Shown here: piece by piece, positions 8,865-16,439 of the stretch | Numbering within the stretch: the stretch's first letter is position 1 | Layout of the letters: the number at the start of each line of letters is the position of its first letter | Assembly (NCBI RefSeq): GCF_002101555.1 | Contig: NZ_LQOL01000051.1 | Location: 1 to 59,409 of the forward strand | DNA: 59,409 nt | Reading direction: 5' to 3' | Source: Mycolicibacterium canariasense | Lineage (GTDB): Bacteria > Actinomycetota > Actinomycetes > Mycobacteriales > Mycobacteriaceae | Program-made: the position numbers and the translations under genes | The notes under the pieces: generated by a model | What the model saw: only the letters and a program-made list of their open reading frames with translations | What the model was told of the DNA's origin: nothing | Databases searched by the model: none

Positions 8865-9647
8865 TCAAGGCGCCTTCACCGCGGCGGCATCGATGACCCG
8901 ACGAAGCGTGTCCAAGGATTGCGCACCGATGAGCAGCTCGTCGTTGACCAGGAAGGAGGGCACGTGGGTGATGCCGAGCTGCCGTGCGTCGCTGCGGTCG
9001 CGCTCGACCGCGTCGGCGATGGCGGGGTCAGCCAAGTCGGCGACGAACCTGTCAACGTCGAGTCCCGCGTTGCGCGCCATCGCCATCAGCGATTGCTCGG
9101 TCACCGCCCCGCTGTTTTCCGGGGCCTGGTCGCGGTAAAACGCGTCGTGAAACGCCCAGAACGCCCCTTGGCGCGCTGCTGCGCGCGCGCCGCGCGCGGC
9201 CAGCACCGACTCCGGACCCAACTTGGCCAGGTCATGCCATTCGAAGCGCACCTTGCCGGTCTGCACGTAATCGCCGATCAGCACCGGCTGGCTGTCCAGA
9301 TCGAACGCCCGGCAAAACGGACACTGGAAATCACCCCACTCCGCCACCACGACCGGCGCCGACACCGATCCCCTCGCGAGGGCATCGCCCTCGGACGGCT
9401 GATGCGCGCCGCGCCACGTCTGAATCGCCGAGGACGCGGCGGTGGATCGTGACGCACCGTGCTGCGTCTGTGGTTCGGACGAATGGTGGATACCGGCCAC
9501 AGCAAGCACCACCACAACCGCGACCACACTCAACGCACCCAGCCACCACCGTGCACGCCCGGCCAGCCGGCGCCCAAGGGTGCCCGAGGCTCGCGGGCGT
9601 CGCGCAGCGGAAGCGCCCGACGAGTCGTTCATCATCAGATCATCCAT
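8865..9647 (-). CDS. Membrane-anchored DsbA-like thioredoxin-fold protein (CPFC)
   Basis: A 260-residue protein with one N-terminal transmembrane anchor (residues about 36-52) and a DsbA/DsbG-type domain. The active site is WGDFQCPFC, Cys109-Cys112, and the cis-Pro loop is GITHVPSFLVN. Such proteins oxidise or isomerise disulfides outside the membrane. It heads a three-gene operon with a CcdA-like carrier and a propeller lipoprotein. An imperfect TTGACC palindrome sits immediately upstream at 9650-9665, suggesting repressor control. Several ATGs cluster at the start; 9647 is used, but the Met at residue 6 is possible. Confidence 0.85.
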   Translation of the reverse strand: MDDLMMNDSSGASAARRPRASGTLGRRLAGRARWWLGALSVVAVVVVLAVAGIHHSSEPQTQHGASRSTAASSAIQTWRGAHQPSEGDALARGSVSAPVVVAEWGDFQCPFCRAFDLDSQPVLIGDYVQTGKVRFEWHDLAKLGPESVLAARGARAAARQGAFWAFHDAFYRDQAPENSGAVTEQSLMAMARNAGLDVDRFVADLADPAIADAVERDRSDARQLGITHVPSFLVNDELLIGAQSLDTLRRVIDAAAVKAP

Positions 9648-9649
9648 GG

Positions 9650-9665
9650 TTCACCGATCGGTCAA
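9650..9665. promoter_or_regulatory. Palindromic operator-like site TTCACCGATCGGTCAA
   Basis: A 16-bp inverted repeat with one mismatched arm position, three bases upstream of the dsbA-like start. It matches 11351-11366 (TTGACCATTCGGTCAA) upstream of the RclC-like gene. TetR-family regulators often bind such sites. No dedicated regulator is assigned. Confidence 0.4.
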
Positions 9666-9943
9666 AGTTGGATGTCGGCTGAGGCAGAACGTCTTTCGGG
9701 CATCGCGAGCACACTCGTCTTGGAGCAAGCGATGCTGACGCGAGGGTATGCATGTCCGTAACTCCTTGCAGCCGAAGGAATCTGATCAACTCACTGATTC
9801 GAAAATCGTGCTGTCTTGAATCGAACCCTACGCGCTCACCACCGGTCGAGACTTGGCGGTCACCGTTCCGTCACAATTGGCGTGATCCAATTGCTTTGCC
9901 GCGGTGCGACAATCAGGGCTGCTGCCGAAGGCGCCGGCCCCAG

Positions 9944-9975
9944 CGCATGCCAACCAACCAACGCATGCCAACCAA
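9944..9975. repeat. 14-bp direct repeat before the small exported protein
   Basis: CGCATGCCAACCAA occurs at 9944-9957 and 9962-9975, separated by CCAA, giving an 18-bp period. The second copy runs into the AGGAGG ribosome-binding site of the gene at 9988. It may be a leader duplication; no function is evident. Confidence 0.7.
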
Positions 9976-9987
9976 GGAGGTTCCCTC

Positions 9988-10236
9988 ATGAATCGAATCG
10001 CATTCTCCATCGTCGGCGCCAGCCTGCTGGCCGTGGCCGGTGTTGCCACAGCCGGACCCGCGGGGGCGACGGCCGACGACACCGTCAACTCGTTGAAATC
10101 CGAGGGCTACAACGTGCAAATCAACGGGACACCAAGCGCCAACCTCTCGGCGTGCACCGTCACCGGCGTCAAGAAGGACGCTGGGGGCGCCAACCCGACC
10201 GCCTACGTCGACATTTCTTGCCCGACCGGCTGCTGA
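9988..10236 (+). CDS. Small exported mycobacterial protein
   Basis: An 82-residue protein with a clear signal peptide: a short basic start, a hydrophobic core and a cleavage site after PAGATA near residue 27. The mature domain contains DTVNSLKSEGYNVQINGT, and two or three cysteines (SACTVTG, ISCPTGC) that may form disulfides. This resembles a family of small secreted hypothetical proteins widespread in mycobacteria, of unknown function. AGGAGG lies 7 bp before the ATG. Position beside the DsbA-CcdA operon fits an exported disulfide-containing substrate, but that is inference. Confidence 0.75.
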   Translation: MNRIAFSIVGASLLAVAGVATAGPAGATADDTVNSLKSEGYNVQINGTPSANLSACTVTGVKKDAGGANPTAYVDISCPTGC

Positions 10237-10291
10237 CGAGGCCGCCAACCGCACCGGACGCTACGGTGCGACGGTATGCAGCGCCCGGTAG

Positions 10292-10307
10292 TGTACTGTC
10301 CAGTACA
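10292..10307. promoter_or_regulatory. Operator 1 of the TGTACY regulon
   Basis: TGTACTGTCCAGTACA is a palindrome with 7-bp arms, 32 bp upstream of the hydrolase start at 10340. The same pattern recurs at 12094, 15452 and 17666. It is most simply explained as a binding site of the TetR-family protein encoded at 12786. Confidence 0.7.
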
Positions 10308-10339
10308 GGGTAGGCTGAGATGAACGGATCCACAGGATA

Positions 10340-11230
10340 ATGTCGCTTGCCGTCGAGCAATTATTGGCCGGGTACCGGGCATCGGGCAGAGAGTTCACCG
10401 CCGCCGGGGTGCGCTCCTTTGCCCTCGATGCCGGTGCGCCGGACGCCGAGCCGGTGGTGTGCGTGCACGGGGTTCCCGCGTCGAGCTATCTCTACCGCAA
10501 GGTCGTAGCGGCCGTGGCGCACCGGGGTCTGCGCGGTATTGCCGTCGACCTGCCCGGGCTGGGTTACGCCGAACGTCCGGCGGACTTCGACTACACCTGG
10601 ACCGGCCTTGGCCGCTGGTTGCTCGCGGCCGTCGACGCGTTGGAGCTCGAACGTTTCCACCTGGTGGTGCACGACATCGGAGGGCCGATCGGGTTCGAAG
10701 TCGCCGCAGCACAGCCTGACCGGATCCGGTCGTTGACCATGCTCAACACCACTGTGGCCGTTGAGAGCTTTCAGCGCCCGTGGATGATGGAGCCGTTTGC
10801 ACACACGGGCGTGGGCGAGGCGTGGCTGGCGTCGCTGCAGTTGCCCGGTGTGTTCCTGTCGTTGATGCGCTACACGGGTGTCAGCCGCAAGGTTCCGGCG
10901 GCCGAAATCGCCGCGTATGTCCCGCTGTTGCTCGGCGACGACGGCGGGCGGGCGTTCCTGAAGATCATGCGAGGCTTCGAGCCGACCGCCGACAAGCAAC
11001 GGCGCTACGTGTCCGCCGTACGGAACACCCCGTATCCGGTGCAGATCGTCTGGGGCGCCCGAGACCACGCCCTGACATTGCGCCACGACGGCATTCACGC
11101 GCAACTGGCATCAGGCATCGACGACCCGATCCTGTTGCCCGCCAAACATTTCCTCCAAGAGGACTACCCAGAACAGATCGCCGACGCCGTCTGCCGTCTC
11201 GCTTCGGCCGTTGACGGACAGCGTCGGTAA
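10340..11230 (+). CDS. Alpha/beta hydrolase of the haloalkane dehalogenase / epoxide hydrolase group
   Basis: A 296-residue alpha/beta hydrolase. The nucleophile elbow VVHDIGGPIG uses Asp112, as in haloalkane dehalogenases and epoxide hydrolases, and His270 in KHFLQED completes the base. The oxyanion block is HGVPASSYLYRK. Dehalogenases normally carry Trp after the nucleophile and Asn or Glu in the HGxP motif for halide binding. Here the residues are Ile113 and Val, so dechlorination is doubtful and another ester or epoxide substrate is likely. It is preceded by a TGTACY palindrome shared with neighbouring detoxification genes and is apparently monocistronic. Confidence 0.8.
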   Translation: MSLAVEQLLAGYRASGREFTAAGVRSFALDAGAPDAEPVVCVHGVPASSYLYRKVVAAVAHRGLRGIAVDLPGLGYAERPADFDYTWTGLGRWLLAAVDALELERFHLVVHDIGGPIGFEVAAAQPDRIRSLTMLNTTVAVESFQRPWMMEPFAHTGVGEAWLASLQLPGVFLSLMRYTGVSRKVPAAEIAAYVPLLLGDDGGRAFLKIMRGFEPTADKQRRYVSAVRNTPYPVQIVWGARDHALTLRHDGIHAQLASGIDDPILLPAKHFLQEDYPEQIADAVCRLASAVDGQRR

Positions 11231-11350
11231 ACCCGACACCGTTGCGAACCTGACAGTCGCCACGAACAGCCGTTACGGCGCCCGCGTCCACTCCTTGTCA
11301 AACACACAGGCAGCGACCACGCGGACAGGCGCCTCGCGCCTGAGTCGTAG

Positions 11351-11366
11351 TTGACCATTCGGTCAA
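11351..11366. promoter_or_regulatory. Palindromic operator-like site TTGACCATTCGGTCAA
   Basis: A perfect 6-bp-arm palindrome with a 4-bp spacer about 90 bp upstream of the RclC-like gene start. It shares the TTGACC...GGTCAA form with 9650-9665 before the dsbA-like gene. The regulator is unknown. Confidence 0.5.
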
Positions 11367-11456
11367 CTTGGAGCCGAAACCCTGTTCTGTGTAACGGAAG
11401 CCGGGTTGGCCGACACCACACCAACGACAGCAGACTCCCGTTTGGAGGTTAAACTC

Positions 11457-11930
11457 GTGGCTACCAACAATGTCCTGACCAATCCGGGCATCCACGCGAG
11501 GCTCGAAGGCCTCGCGTCTTTCGTCGCCCGCTACGGCCTGGTCGTCGTGATCGCCTGGATCGGTGCGCTGAAGTTCACCGCCTACGAGGCCGAGGGCATC
11601 CAGCCACTGGTCGCCAACAGCCCACTGTTGAGCTGGCTCTACAACCTGTTCTCGGTGCAGACCTTCTCCAATCTGCTGGGGGTTTTCGAGATCCTCACCG
11701 CGATCCTGCTGGCCGCCAAACCCATCGCGCCCAAACTCTCGGTGCTCGGCAGCGTCCTGGCGACGCTGTTGTTCCTGACGACGATCAGCTTCCTGTTCAG
11801 CACCCCCGGCGTCGCCGAAGCGGCCGGCGGCGGATTCCCCGCATTGTCGTCGACCGGTCAGTTCCTGCTCAAGGACGTCGTCCTACTCGGGGTGTCGCTG
11901 TGGACCCTGGCCGACACCCTACGTGGGTGA
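11457..11930 (+). CDS. DUF417 membrane protein, RclC/YkgB-like
   Basis: A 157-residue inner-membrane protein with about four hydrophobic segments (GLVVVIAWIGALKF, TFSNLLGVFEILTAILLA, VLATLLFLTTISFLF, and a C-terminal helix). The conserved LKFTAYEAEGIQPLVANSP and SLSS-like FPALSSTGQFLLKDVVLL blocks match the DUF417 family, whose E. coli member RclC belongs to the reactive-chlorine resistance operon. The GTG start at 11457 is chosen for its upstream GGAGG. Location among peroxiredoxins and dehalogenase-like hydrolases supports a role in oxidant or halogen stress; the biochemical activity is unknown for the family. Confidence 0.8.
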   Translation: MATNNVLTNPGIHARLEGLASFVARYGLVVVIAWIGALKFTAYEAEGIQPLVANSPLLSWLYNLFSVQTFSNLLGVFEILTAILLAAKPIAPKLSVLGSVLATLLFLTTISFLFSTPGVAEAAGGGFPALSSTGQFLLKDVVLLGVSLWTLADTLRG

Positions 11931-12093
11931 CCCCCACGCGATCGACGATGGGCGCCATGGTCGACGCCGACTCGGCACGCCACCACCGAAGTGCGATTCG
12001 GCCCTGGGCGGCAAGCATTGTCGTACACCGTCAGGTCATGGTGACGAAACGCCGACAGCCGCGAAATCGCCCATTACCCACCGCAGCCTCGAC

Positions 12094-12109
12094 TGTACTG
12101 TTTAGTACA
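12094..12109. promoter_or_regulatory. Operator 2 of the TGTACY regulon
   Basis: TGTACTGTTTAGTACA, a 6-bp-arm palindrome, lies 54 bp upstream of the peroxiredoxin-like gene that is followed by the TetR gene. This would make the repressor autoregulated. Confidence 0.7.
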
Positions 12110-12163
12110 CTATCTTTGTCACTTGCGGGCCCGCCACGAACTTTCTGAAAGGCAGTACTTCTC

Positions 12164-12727
12164 ATGAGAAAAGCCAACGTCGTCGGCCCGGGCACTGTGG
12201 TGGCACCCCGGGAACTGGTCACCGTATCCGGAGAGACGGTGCGCATCCCGGATCCCGACCGCCTTGTCCATCTGCAGTTGCGTCGCTTCGCGGGCTGCCC
12301 GATCTGCAACGTGCACCTTCAGTCGATGGCGCGGCGTTACGACGAGATCGCCGCGGCCGGCATCCGTGAGGTGGTGGTGTTCCACTCCAGCGATGACGAA
12401 CTGCGCCGCCACGGGGTCGAGCTGCCGTTCGCGGTCATCGGCGATCCGGCCAAGCTGCTCTACGACGAGTTCGGTGTGGGTTCCTCGCGGCGGGCCATCC
12501 TCGACCCCCGCGCCCTCGCCCCGGTCGTGGCCCAGCGGATTCGCCAACTCCTCAAGCGGGGCGACCCGACCCCGACACCGGTCTACAACAACGACCCGAT
12601 CGGAGGCACCCTGGGGCTGCCGGGAGACTTCCTGATCGGCTCGGACGGCAAAGTGGTCGCCGCCAAACGCGGAATCCACGCCTACGACCAGTGGTCGGTC
12701 GACGAACTGCTGGCCCACGTGCGGTGA
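12164..12727 (+). CDS. Peroxiredoxin-like thioredoxin-fold protein (GCPIC)
   Basis: A 187-residue AhpC/TSA-superfamily protein. The redox site is RFAGCPICNVHL with Cys45 and Cys48. The pattern RRFAGCPxCN plus the C-terminal GLPGDFLIGSDGKVVAAKRG and HAYDQWSVDELL is typical of the peroxiredoxin-like branch sometimes named PRX-like2, expected to reduce peroxides or act as a thiol oxidoreductase. It is a clear paralogue of the protein at 27501. It stands 58 bp before the TetR gene and behind operator 2, so the pair forms a self-regulated unit. Confidence 0.85.
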   Translation: MRKANVVGPGTVVAPRELVTVSGETVRIPDPDRLVHLQLRRFAGCPICNVHLQSMARRYDEIAAAGIREVVVFHSSDDELRRHGVELPFAVIGDPAKLLYDEFGVGSSRRAILDPRALAPVVAQRIRQLLKRGDPTPTPVYNNDPIGGTLGLPGDFLIGSDGKVVAAKRGIHAYDQWSVDELLAHVR

Positions 12728-12785
12728 CACCGGCCGCGGTCGCGCCGTGCCGGTCGGCCAGGGTTGCTTCTATATCCTTTTCGGG

Positions 12786-13467
12786 ATGTCCGCATTGCGA
12801 CCGACCGGCACGGCGCGCCCGCTCCCAGCGACCGCGCGCGGTCAGCGTGCGCGCGCACAGATCGTGGACGCCGCGGCCACGTTGATGTATCACAACGGCG
12901 TGAGCACCACCAGCCTCGACGACGTGCTGACCGCCGCGGGCGCCGGCAAGGGCCAGATGTATCACTATTTCGACGGCAAGGCCGACCTGGTGGCCGCGGT
13001 GATCGAGCGGCAACTGGAGTTGGTGCTCGCCGCGCAGCAACCCGAACTCGACCACACCGACTCCTGGCAGGGCATCGACGCGTGGATGGCCCGCATCGTG
13101 CGCGAGCAATCCCGAAGGGGCGGCCCGTTCGGGTGTCCGTTGGGAACGATCGCGGCCGAGTTGAAAAACGATGACACGTTTGGCCCCAGCCTGGATGCCG
13201 CGTTCGCTCGGTGGGAAGCCCCCCCTGGCGCGCGGGCTGAAGGCGATGAAGGATCGCGGCGACCTGGTGCACACGGCGAAACCGGCGCGCCTGGCCGCCA
13301 TGGTCATCGCCGCCCTGCAGGGCGGGATGTTGCTCGCCCGTGTGCGCGGAAACGTCACCGTGCTACGCGACACCCTCGACGGCGCGGTCACCGAACTTCA
13401 CCGCTGGGCGGCTACTTCAGCACCCGCCAAACCCGGATCGGCCCGCCGCAAGCGCCAAACCCGTTGA
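12786..13467 (+). pseudogene. TetR-family regulator interrupted by a frameshift in a C7 tract
   Basis: The N-terminal HTH is intact (TSLDDVLTAAGAGKGQMYHYF), and the ligand domain continues in frame to FARWEAP near 13215. There a run of seven C (about 13219-13225) shifts the frame. The next frame resumes exactly where expected with LARGLKAMKDRGDL, and AALQGGMLLAR and AVTELHRW match TetR C-termini. Six C would give a continuous protein of about 227 residues. The shift is either a sequencing error, a recent inactivation, or a phase-variable tract. It lies downstream of the peroxiredoxin-like gene and is the likely repressor of the TGTACY sites. ATG at 12786 is chosen over an upstream GTG. Confidence 0.8.
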
Positions 13468-13471
13468 GCCG

Positions 13472-14107
13472 TCAGAACTCTCGCTGGCCTGCGCTGAGGT
13501 AATCCTCAAGACTTTGACGGATCGCTGCGCGTCCGCGGTGCAGCAGCACCCGTTGATTGCCCGCGGTGATGTCGAGCACCTCGCAGACCTCCGCGGCGTC
13601 GAACCCGAGAAGGTCGCGCAGGGTCACCACGGCGCGTTGTCCCTCGGGTAACTTGTCCAGCTCACGCCGGGCAACCTCCAACAACTCGCGATGCAGAACC
13701 GAGCCCTCCGGGCTGTCCGGGAACGGCGCCGGCGGCTGTTTCCACGAGCCGGCGCCGGGCTCGCCGGGACGGTGAAAGCGCGCTGGATCCACGGTGGCCG
13801 CACCGAAGTCGGTGAGGGTCTCGTTGCGCCGATGATCGCGAACCCCGCGCTGCTTGGCGATGTTTGTCAACACCGCAAAGAGCCACGTCTTGAGCGAGGA
13901 TCGGCCCTCAAAACCCCTAATGCCCTTCACCACGGCGATCCAAGTCTCTTGCACCACGTCCTCGGCTGTCGGGTGATCGGAGACGTAGGCGCGTGCGACA
14001 CGCAACAGGGCGGGCGTGTGCTCGTCGACCAGTTGAGCAAAGGCACGCTGATCACCCGCGCGAAGCCCCGTGACCAACGCCTGCTCACCGGCGATCCGGG
14101 TTACCAT
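13472..14107 (-). CDS. ECF-type RNA polymerase sigma factor
   Basis: A 211-residue sigma-70 family factor with region 2 (DHPTAEDVVQETWIAVVKGI and FEGRSSLKTWLFAVLTNIA) and region 4 (LPEGQRAVVTLRDLLGFDAAEVCEVL, ending in an HTH with NQRVLLHRGRA). These are the -10 and -35 recognition modules of the extracytoplasmic-function group. The ATG overlaps the stop of the upstream anti-sigma gene (ATGGTAA), so both are coupled, with the anti-sigma first in the transcript, opposite to the usual order and to the second pair at 17.8-18.8 kb. Targets are unknown. Confidence 0.9.
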   Translation of the reverse strand: MVTRIAGEQALVTGLRAGDQRAFAQLVDEHTPALLRVARAYVSDHPTAEDVVQETWIAVVKGIRGFEGRSSLKTWLFAVLTNIAKQRGVRDHRRNETLTDFGAATVDPARFHRPGEPGAGSWKQPPAPFPDSPEGSVLHRELLEVARRELDKLPEGQRAVVTLRDLLGFDAAEVCEVLDITAGNQRVLLHRGRAAIRQSLEDYLSAGQREF

Positions 14108-14400
14108 GAGCCCGCCGTCTCGGCGAAGGCGGCCAGCAGCCGGGCGCGGTAGACCGGATCGAGGTGCTCCTCACGGATGCCGCCCAGAGTGCCGACCGTG
14201 GCGTGCAACTGGTCCAAATAAGCGGCGCAGCCCTCACATCCGTGCAGATGCGTCTCAAAGCGCGCGCGATCGTCGGCATCGAGCGCGTCCTCCAGATACG
14301 CCGTGACCAGCTCGACCATCTCCTCGCACCGCAGCGGGCGCGACCGCATCACCCCGCGCCGCCGCCACCACCACCGCATCCGGCCAGCCTTAGACGTCAT
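14101..14400 (-). CDS. Zinc-finger (zf-HC2) anti-sigma factor
   Basis: A 99-residue protein with the ZAS motif: LRCEEMVELVTAYLEDALD, then HLHGCEGCAAYL giving the H-x3-C-x2-C zinc site. Soluble ZAS anti-sigma factors bind their partner and release it on thiol oxidation. No transmembrane helix is present, so it is cytosolic. AGGGCGAG lies just before the ATG at 14400; an in-frame ATG at 14349 begins closer to the conserved domain. It precedes and overlaps its sigma gene by 7 bp. Confidence 0.85.
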   Translation of the reverse strand: MTSKAGRMRWWWRRRGVMRSRPLRCEEMVELVTAYLEDALDADDRARFETHLHGCEGCAAYLDQLHATVGTLGGIREEHLDPVYRARLLAAFAETAGSW

Positions 14401-14518
14401 TTCTCGCCCTCGACAATCATCGGGTCCCCAGATCCCCGGTCGGCGCGGCGGAATGCCGGGCCGATGAATTCAGCGTGACACGGCCAACGGGTCGTTGCCA
14501 CCAGCCGTCACACTTTCG

Positions 14519-15412
14519 TCACGGCGCCACCTTGAGCACCTCGTGGGCGAGGAGCTCGCCGCGATCCTCCTGCAGGAAGTGCGATGCGCCTTCGATGCGC
14601 ACCTGATCGATGGCGCCGGGGATGAGGTCACAGAACACCTGACCAGCTCGGGGGAAGGGGAAGATGGGGTCCTGGTCGGAGAACGCCACCAGGGCCGGCT
14701 TCTGCCACCGCGACAGCTGGTCGATGACCGCCCGCATCTCGTTGGCCCCGACGTCGTCGCCCGTGATGGGGACAAGCAGCGGGAAGCGGGCCGCCCCGGC
14801 TTTGGACTCGGGCGTGGGGAAGGGCGCGTCGTAGGCGGCGACGACGTCGTCGGCCAGGTCGGTGGCCGTCGCACCCTGGATCACCATTCCGACCGGGAGG
14901 TCGGGGTTCTTCTCGGCGAACTCGCGCCAGGACAGGAACCCTTTGGACACCCGCCCCGTGAACAGCCCGGTGTTGAAGATCGCCAGTGCAGCCACGCGAT
15001 CGGAGTGCTCGACGGCCCAGCGCAGGCCGATCGGGCCGCCCCAGTCCTGCACCACGGCCGTCGCCTGCTGCACGTCGAGGCGATCGAGCACCGCGCTGAC
15101 GATCTGCACGTGCCGGTCGAAGGTGTACCAGTTCGGGTCAGTCGGCTTGTCCGAGCGCCCGAAGCCGGCGTAGTCCGGCGCAATGACACGGTGGCCCGCG
15201 GCCACCAGCGGGCCGATCATCTTGCGGTACAGGTAAACCCAACTCGGCTCGCCGTGAAAACACACGATCGGCGTGCCCTCGCGCGGGCCCTCGTCGAGGT
15301 AATGGATCCGCAGACCGTCAACGTCGACATAGTGCGGCGTGAAGTCATAGCCAGGCAGGTGGGCGAATCGGCCCTCCGGGGTCCGAAAAACTTCAGGCAG
15401 GCCAACGCTCAT
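14519..15412 (-). CDS. Haloalkane dehalogenase, subfamily I type
   Basis: A 297-residue alpha/beta hydrolase with all expected dehalogenase features: HGEPSW (Glu55), nucleophile Asp123 with halide-binding Trp124 in VVQDWGGPIG, an acid in SDQDP near residue 246, and catalytic His278 in GASHFLQED. The HGEP motif and early part (GYDFTPHYVDVDGLRIHYLDEGP) match subfamily I, with mycobacterial relatives known. The enzyme hydrolyses carbon-halogen bonds to alcohols. ATG at 15412 has GGAG eight bases upstream. It is divergent from an SDR gene with a TGTACC palindrome between them, indicating joint regulation. Confidence 0.9.
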   Translation of the reverse strand: MSVGLPEVFRTPEGRFAHLPGYDFTPHYVDVDGLRIHYLDEGPREGTPIVCFHGEPSWVYLYRKMIGPLVAAGHRVIAPDYAGFGRSDKPTDPNWYTFDRHVQIVSAVLDRLDVQQATAVVQDWGGPIGLRWAVEHSDRVAALAIFNTGLFTGRVSKGFLSWREFAEKNPDLPVGMVIQGATATDLADDVVAAYDAPFPTPESKAGAARFPLLVPITGDDVGANEMRAVIDQLSRWQKPALVAFSDQDPIFPFPRAGQVFCDLIPGAIDQVRIEGASHFLQEDRGELLAHEVLKVAP

Positions 15413-15451
15413 CGGGCAGCTCCAGGTGTGAGGCAGGTGATCGTGATGTAG

Positions 15452-15467
15452 TGTACCGAACGGTAAA
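15452..15467. promoter_or_regulatory. Operator 3 of the TGTACY regulon
   Basis: TGTACCGAACGGTAAA lies in the 82-bp gap between divergent haloalkane dehalogenase and SDR genes. It matches the TGTACY-N4-RGTAMA form with one arm mismatch, and could control both directions. Confidence 0.65.
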
Positions 15468-15494
15468 GTCAGACTTTCGGCGGTCGGAGCGGCG

Positions 15495-16439
15495 ATGACA
15501 CGGACGGATCGGGCCATTCTCATCACGGGCGCGAATTCCGGGATCGGCAAGGAGATCGCACGGCAACTGGCACTGCGCGGCGCATTTTCGACAATCTTCC
15601 TCGCGTGTCGCAACCTCACGCGAGCCGCGTCGGCACGATCCGACCTCGAGCGCGCCACGAACACCGCGCTGTTCGAAATCCTGCACATGGACGTCGCCGA
15701 TCCCGGATCTGTGCAATCGGCCCTCGACACGATCACCAAACCGCTGCACACCGTCGTCTTGAACGCTGGCGGCCTCGGCGGGCCAAAACCATTGGCGCTC
15801 AACGACCATGGTGTCACCGAGGTCTTCGCCGCAAACGTGCTGGGGCACGTGATGCTGCTGGAGGCGCTGATCCAGCGTGAAATGTTAACCGCCGCCGCCG
15901 TGCTGACCGGCAGCGAGGCTGCCCGTGGTGTTGTTCAATTGCGCATCCCACCCCCAACCTTCGCCCACCATTCCGCCGACGAGTTCGCCGGCGTCATCGA
16001 CGGATCCTTCTACACCGGCAGGCGCGCCACCGCGATGCTGGCTTACGCCCACGCGAAATATCTTGGTGCACTGTGGATATCGGCCCTGGCACGCCGCCAT
16101 CCCGACCTTCGTCTGCTCACCGTGAGCCCGGGCAACACCGCAGGCACCAACGCGTTCGAGCACACCAACCCGATAGTGAGGACCGTCATGAGCCGCGTCG
16201 TGATGCCCTACATCGCACCGCTGTTCGGCCTTGCGCACAAGCTCGACGTCGGCGCGCGACGTCTGGTTGACGCAATCGTCGATGACTCGTACCGCAGCGG
16301 AGTGTTCTACGCCAGTGGCGCCGGGAAGCTCACCGGGCCCGTCGTCGACCAGGCGACGATCCTGGCAGACTTCGCCGACACCACGATCCAAGATCGCGCC
16401 GACGAAGCCATCCACCGATTTGTCGCCGCCGCTCGCTGA
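15495..16439 (+). CDS. Short-chain dehydrogenase/reductase
   Basis: A 314-residue SDR. The Rossmann glycine motif is TGANSGIG at residues 11-18, followed by a CRN segment typical of NADP-preferring members, HMDVADPGS, and VVLNAGG. The active-site Tyr/Lys appear as YAHAKYLGALW near residue 190; Ser is in VLTGSEA. It resembles the protochlorophyllide-reductase/retinol-dehydrogenase-like SDRs. Next to a haloalkane dehalogenase, oxidation of the released alcohol is a reasonable guess. Its stop is immediately followed by that of the convergent peroxiredoxin-GAF gene at 16440, with no spacer. Confidence 0.85.
   Translation: MTRTDRAILITGANSGIGKEIARQLALRGAFSTIFLACRNLTRAASARSDLERATNTALFEILHMDVADPGSVQSALDTITKPLHTVVLNAGGLGGPKPLALNDHGVTEVFAANVLGHVMLLEALIQREMLTAAAVLTGSEAARGVVQLRIPPPTFAHHSADEFAGVIDGSFYTGRRATAMLAYAHAKYLGALWISALARRHPDLRLLTVSPGNTAGTNAFEHTNPIVRTVMSRVVMPYIAPLFGLAHKLDVGARRLVDAIVDDSYRSGVFYASGAGKLTGPVVDQATILADFADTTIQDRADEAIHRFVAAAR

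Larger units (their letters stand above)
9648..9987. other. Intergenic region between divergent dsbA-like gene and small exported protein
   Basis: No gene is supported. It holds a TTCACC-GATC-GGTCAA palindrome at 9650-9665 next to the dsbA-like start and a 14-bp direct repeat at 9944-9957 and 9962-9975. The 190 bp between show nothing I recognise. Confidence 0.5.

Noticed and set aside
9944..9975. CRISPR-like repeat
   Set aside because: Only two 14-bp copies with a 4-bp gap; no spacers or cas genes.
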